DNA from: Subsaximicrobium wynnwilliamsii
GTDB lineage: Bacteria; Bacteroidota; Bacteroidia; Flavobacteriales; Flavobacteriaceae
Length of the DNA: 64,000 nucleotides
Direction of reading: 5' to 3'
Assembly: GCF_007997225.1 (NCBI RefSeq)
Contig: NZ_VORM01000011.1
Coordinates: 62,001-126,000 of the forward strand
The stretch's first letter is position 1, and each line of letters opens with the position of its first letter. The notes under the pieces were generated by a model, which worked only from the letters and a program-made list of their open reading frames with translations, made no database searches and was not told the DNA's origin. A program made the translations under genes and the position numbers. Shown here in pieces: positions 60,663 through 64,000 of the stretch.

Positions 60663-62099
60663 CTAAGACGCCACTCCCGCATATTTCTCAATCAATCTAA
60701 CAATTAAATCATTTAATTTTTCAACTTTGAACTTATCGGTCGTAGGATCGATATGAGCATTTCCAATACCACTATCATCGGTAAGAAAAACGTAAGTTCC
60801 ATTGGTTGAAACGCTAAAGAAACGCATCAAAAACTCTACATTTTTATTGGCACCACTGGCTACAATAGGAATAATCTTGATGCCCTTGGCTTGGGCAAGT
60901 TTAATCTGTTCTTTTATAATCGTTACATTTTCTTGAGTTAAATGTGGAGGTGCATCCAGTAACAAAAACAACAATTTAGATTTAGCGTTTTCGTTCCAAC
61001 TTTTGCTCATCGAGGTCGCCAATCCTTGTTCAACAGCCTCTTCATAATCCCCTCCGCCACCGGCATGTTGATTGGCTAAGATGTCCTGTACACTTTTAAC
61101 ATCTTCATTGAAATCAAAATCCTTAACCACATAATCATCACCATGATCACGATAGAAGGTCAAGGCTACTCGCTTTTTAGCAATGCTTTGGTCCAAACGT
61201 GAAATGATATTTTGCAACTCAGCTTTTAGATAATCAATCTCATCGCCCATAGAACCCGTAGCATCAATTGTAAACATGATGTCAATGTCGTTGGACTGTT
61301 GCTTTTGATCCAAAACAAACCTCACCTCGTCATACGAACTGGTTATTTTTTGTCCCGTTACTTTTCCATCTTGCTGAATTTGCACTGTGAAATACTCATC
61401 TTTACACTTATGGCTAAAATCTTTAAACAAGACGGCTTTGCCAGTCATGTCTGTTCGTGAGCTCATTATTTTTTCTCTGGCATTGTTGTAAAGTGATACA
61501 GGTACATTATTGATAGCATGGCCTTCTGCATCCCTTACATCAACAACAACCCTATCTTCTAGCGAAAACTCCCAGTTTTTTTGGATGTACTTATATTCAG
61601 ATTTTCTTAGGGCTTTAAGCCATTCGTCCCATTTCTCGATATCGTTAATTTCGCCGGCAGTTAATTGACCATAACTAGGTTGGTTATTTACAGACACCCC
61701 TGATACTTTGCCAGAAATTGAGCTAGCACCCCGAATTGCAATTGAAGATGAAGATGATTTTGACGCTCTTGAACCATAAGCTGTAACCACCACTTCTTCT
61801 AAAGCAGCTGAATCTTCTTTTAAAACAACGTCTAACTTAGTGCTATTGGCAACTTTGATTTCTTGTATTTCAAACCCAACGTATGAGAAGATTAGCGTTT
61901 TGCCAATGGCCGTTTCAATACTATATTTACCATCAAAATCGGTTTGTGTACCTTTAGTCGTGCCCTTGATTGTCACATTTGCACCAGGTAAAGGTGCGCC
62001 GTCGTTTGAAGAACTAACGGTTCCTTTGATCCTAATGTCTTGTGCATTGACATGCATCCCGATTAGAAGTACGAATGCCATTTTAAATAACTGTTTCAT
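60663..62099 (-). CDS. Exported vWA protein with a TonB-receptor-like N-terminus
   Basis: The 478-residue protein has a signal peptide (about 1-19), a CarboxypepD-reg-like domain (about 21-95: IRIKGTVSSSNDGAPLPGAN), the phrase EEVVVTAYG (101-109) that in SusC/RagA receptors leads into the plug, then a short plug-like piece (SIAIRGASSISGKVSGVSVN), with no barrel. From about residue 270 comes a von Willebrand A domain with MIDAS FTIDATGSMGDE (277-288; DxTGSM in place of DxSxS), a later Thr/Asp set (LLFLLLDAPPHLTQ) and IPIVASGANKN. vWA domains bind proteins through a divalent ion. A domain fusion of this order is unusual. The terminator at 60602-60627 ends the gene. Confidence 0.82.
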   Translation of the reverse strand: MKQLFKMAFVLLIGMHVNAQDIRIKGTVSSSNDGAPLPGANVTIKGTTKGTQTDFDGKYSIETAIGKTLIFSYVGFEIQEIKVANSTKLDVVLKEDSAALEEVVVTAYGSRASKSSSSSIAIRGASSISGKVSGVSVNNQPSYGQLTAGEINDIEKWDEWLKALRKSEYKYIQKNWEFSLEDRVVVDVRDAEGHAINNVPVSLYNNAREKIMSSRTDMTGKAVLFKDFSHKCKDEYFTVQIQQDGKVTGQKITSSYDEVRFVLDQKQQSNDIDIMFTIDATGSMGDEIDYLKAELQNIISRLDQSIAKKRVALTFYRDHGDDYVVKDFDFNEDVKSVQDILANQHAGGGGDYEEAVEQGLATSMSKSWNENAKSKLLFLLLDAPPHLTQENVTIIKEQIKLAQAKGIKIIPIVASGANKNVEFLMRFFSVSTNGTYVFLTDDSGIGNAHIDPTTDKFKVEKLNDLIVRLIEKYAGVAS

Positions 62100-62179
62100 G
62101 ATGGTTTGTGTTTAAAGTTGAACACAAACCTAAAGGAGTTATCTGTTTTATAAAATGAAGAATGAGTGAAACACCGGTT

Positions 62180-63256
62180 TCAATGAGTCATTGGCCCTAG
62201 AATCGCTTCGTAGGTTTTTTGGCGTTGGATTTTCTTGGTTTCGGTTTCTATAAACTTCGGAAGGTTGTAGATTTTCTTCGGAACTTCAAATTTTTCCAAA
62301 TCGGCAAACACTGAATCCTCCAATGCGTTGGAAGTACCTTCAAGGATCAAAATAACTTTGTCGCCCAAATCGGCATCGGGTTCTGAAGCGATAAAGAAGC
62401 GCTTTTCAATTTTTTCCTGAAGCTTCTCTTCTACCAATTCTGGAAACACTTTAACCCCTCCAGAATTGATCATATTGTCATATCGGCCTATGATTTTAAA
62501 ACGATCTTCAGCAATCAATTCTACAATATCGTTGGTCACGATTTGATTATCAGCAATTTTGGCTGCATTGATGACCAGGCAATTCCGGTCGTCCTTGCTA
62601 ATTTGAATGTCACGCAACACTTGAAAATCTGGCGCGGCTCCTGAAGAACCATTTAAAGCCTTAACTGCAATGTGGCTTACAGTTTCGGTCATGCCGTAGG
62701 TCTCAAAGACGCGAGCCTCCACTTTGACAAGTTCCGTTATAATGGCTTTTGAGACTGAAGCTCCGCCCACAATAAGGATTTTGATGCACTTTAAGCGGTT
62801 CAGGGAATTTTTGAGCTGCAGCGGAATCATCGCACAGAAATCATACCTTTTTTCATCATCATAAGCAGGATTGGAAGATGGTGCCACCACATCCAACTCC
62901 AGACCCAGAATCATGGCGCGAACCAACATCATTTTACCTGCGATGTAACGACTAGGCAAACAGTGTAGTGCGGTGTCTCCCGGACTGATATTAAAAAAAT
63001 CACCTGTCATCAAGGCCGATTCAATCATTGCATCCTTTTGGATGACAACATCTTTGGGTATCCCGGTGGAACCAGAGGTTTTTACCTTTACAAAAGGATT
63101 AGCATCTAACCAATCCAACAAAAAGTCGCCCATATTCTTTTCATAGGCCTCGCCTTCTTTGACCAAGCTGTAAGCCACTTCCTTGAGCTGTTCGTGATCG
63201 TATTTGATGCCGTTGAGCTTGAATTTTAAATGTACTTTATCGTATGTTGGTGTCAT
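62180..63256 (-). CDS. menE: o-Succinylbenzoate-CoA ligase
   Basis: The 358-residue protein is a short member of the AMP-forming acyl-CoA synthetases. It carries the P-loop KTSGSTGIPKDVVIQKDA, then YGMTETVSHIAVKALNGSSG (A4/A5-type motifs), GRYDNMINSGGVKVFPELVE (A7-A8 hinge) and IQRQKTYEAI with the C-terminal catalytic Lys region. Flavobacterial MenE proteins are about this length, well below the 450-residue standard, so it is not a truncation. It attaches CoA to o-succinylbenzoate in menaquinone synthesis, the main quinone of the phylum. Its start overlaps the stop of the CPBP gene by 4 bp. Confidence 0.85.
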   Translation of the reverse strand: MTPTYDKVHLKFKLNGIKYDHEQLKEVAYSLVKEGEAYEKNMGDFLLDWLDANPFVKVKTSGSTGIPKDVVIQKDAMIESALMTGDFFNISPGDTALHCLPSRYIAGKMMLVRAMILGLELDVVAPSSNPAYDDEKRYDFCAMIPLQLKNSLNRLKCIKILIVGGASVSKAIITELVKVEARVFETYGMTETVSHIAVKALNGSSGAAPDFQVLRDIQISKDDRNCLVINAAKIADNQIVTNDIVELIAEDRFKIIGRYDNMINSGGVKVFPELVEEKLQEKIEKRFFIASEPDADLGDKVILILEGTSNALEDSVFADLEKFEVPKKIYNLPKFIETETKKIQRQKTYEAILGPMTH

Positions 63257-64000
63257 AGTGAGTTGTATTCTGTAGGATTATTTCCAATGATTTTATAATC
63301 TTCATTTGGCGGTTCATGCACTTTGCCAAATAATTTCTCTTTCCAATTTGTCCATTTGTAAACTTTCGAGAAAATAAACAACAAGATAGGAAATATGATG
63401 AAGACTGGTAAGACCAAATCCATAAATTCTAGCTTCGGCTCGGCAATATCCTTTAAAATGGAATGGGTTTGAAAGGCTGTCCAATCACTCGTCACTAACA
63501 ATGCAGTGAATAAATTATTGGCAGCGTGAAAGCCTAGAGCCAATTCTGTACCTTCATCCATTAGGGTGAGTATGCCCAGAAAAAGCCCCGTGCCAATGTA
63601 ATAAACCATCAAACTATAGCCCAATTTGCCCACTTCTGGGTTGGCGATGTGCAGGGTTCCAAAAATCACGGATGTCATTAGCAAAGGAAACCACTTATTC
63701 TTGGCCAACATCCCAAAACCCTGCATCAAATAGCCTCTAAACACATACTCTTCCAAGCTGGTTTGAATGGGTACCAGTGCCACAGCAATCACAAATAGAA
63801 TCAAAAACCGTTGTGGTTCAAAATTTAAGACATAGGCTTCAGGGTTGAGATAGAAATAATCGACCAACACCAATGAGGAAGAAATAATGCCCCAAAACAA
63901 AAAAGCAAACCAAATGCGCTTCCAATCCAATTTTGGACGAGACGTGGCAACGGCGGTCATGGTTTGATTGTGTACATATTTAACCGCTAGAAACAAGCCT
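63253..64000 (-). CDS. CPBP intramembrane metalloprotease (5' end outside the window)
   Basis: The frame is open to base 64000; an in-frame ATG at 63960 and a TTG at 63996 are internal, because the upstream sequence (GLFLAVKYVHNQT) continues the family pattern. About 248 residues are present. The CPBP motifs are SLEEYVFRGYL (EExxxR), FGTLHIANPEVGK (FxxxH) and GFHAANNLF (HxxN). Six or so membrane segments are visible (for example FLILFVIAVALVPIQT, LLMTSVIFGTL, GLFLGILTLM). These CAAX-protease/bacteriocin-processing proteins cleave lipidated or small peptides in the membrane, or act in bacteriocin self-immunity. It shares an ATGA overlap with menE but the two functions look unrelated. Confidence 0.8.
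   Translation of the reverse strand, partial: GLFLAVKYVHNQTMTAVATSRPKLDWKRIWFAFLFWGIISSSLVLVDYFYLNPEAYVLNFEPQRFLILFVIAVALVPIQTSLEEYVFRGYLMQGFGMLAKNKWFPLLMTSVIFGTLHIANPEVGKLGYSLMVYYIGTGLFLGILTLMDEGTELALGFHAANNLFTALLVTSDWTAFQTHSILKDIAEPKLEFMDLVLPVFIIFPILLFIFSKVYKWTNWKEKLFGKVHEPPNEDYKIIGNNPTEYNSL

Overview
The window comes from a chromosome of the Bacteroidota, most likely a marine or soil member of the Flavobacteriaceae. The support is promoter boxes of the TAnnTTTG type with TTG about 19-20 bp upstream, very weak Shine-Dalgarno use, a TonB-linked receptor of the CarboxypepD-reg/plug/barrel kind, a remnant of a type IX secretion sorting tail, DUF4834 and CAL67264-type small membrane proteins, and two adjacent PLP enzymes that resemble the flavobacterial sulfonolipid (capnine) pair. 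Both ends are cut inside genes: an M14 carboxypeptidase on the left and a CPBP protease on the right. I saw no rRNA, tRNA, intact IS element or CRISPR array.

Layout. 1-2.6 kb: M14 peptidase and an XRE regulator that share TTTAC-N4-GTAAA operators, a lipoprotein, and a terC gene with an internal deletion. 2.7-7.1 kb: accessory stretch with mazEF, a 5'-truncated MvaI/BcnI-type endonuclease, an intact Mrr-type endonuclease, the C-terminus of a C5 cytosine methyltransferase fused to a membrane-protein fragment, three orphan genes and structured intergenic repeats. 7.3-12.3 kb: parE - membrane protein - parC operon. 12.4-24.9 kb: ychF, YfhO, DUF4834, an outer-membrane protein, a GNAT-like protein, the two PLP enzymes, oligopeptidase B, ybaB. 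25-32 kb: threonine aldolase, prfB with a programmed frameshift, HAD phosphatase, arsC, secreted protein and TonB-linked receptor. 33-38.5 kb: fumC, hutI, coiled-coil membrane protein, hutG, GNAT. 38.5-49 kb: minus-strand block of mostly unrecognised genes around an AAA+ ATPase, a coiled-coil protein and several membrane proteins. 49-54.5 kb: metallo-beta-lactamase-fold lipoprotein, ettA, pirin, MarR, GNAT and FMN reductase. 54.6-64 kb: acyl-CoA carboxylase beta subunit, a duplicated 5' fragment of an MFS gene, a beta-barrel protein, the full MFS gene, an M24 peptidase, a vWA protein with a TonB-receptor-like N-terminus, menE and a CPBP protease.

Pathways. hutI and hutG are the last two steps of histidine degradation to glutamate; hutH and hutU are not in the window. 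The 19.9-22.3 kb pair would make cysteate and condense it with an acyl chain. MarR, FMN reductase and pirin look like an electrophile or quinone response, supported by similar inverted repeats before two of the transcription units.

The most unusual window-wide signal is a set of intergenic tracts with an almost exact 7-bp period. Each tract has its own word (TCTAGCC, AGTTGTT, CCGTCTT, AACTTTG and others), and the tracts abut start or stop codons. The block most likely to hold an undescribed system is the AAA+/coiled-coil/membrane cluster at 39.4-49 kb.
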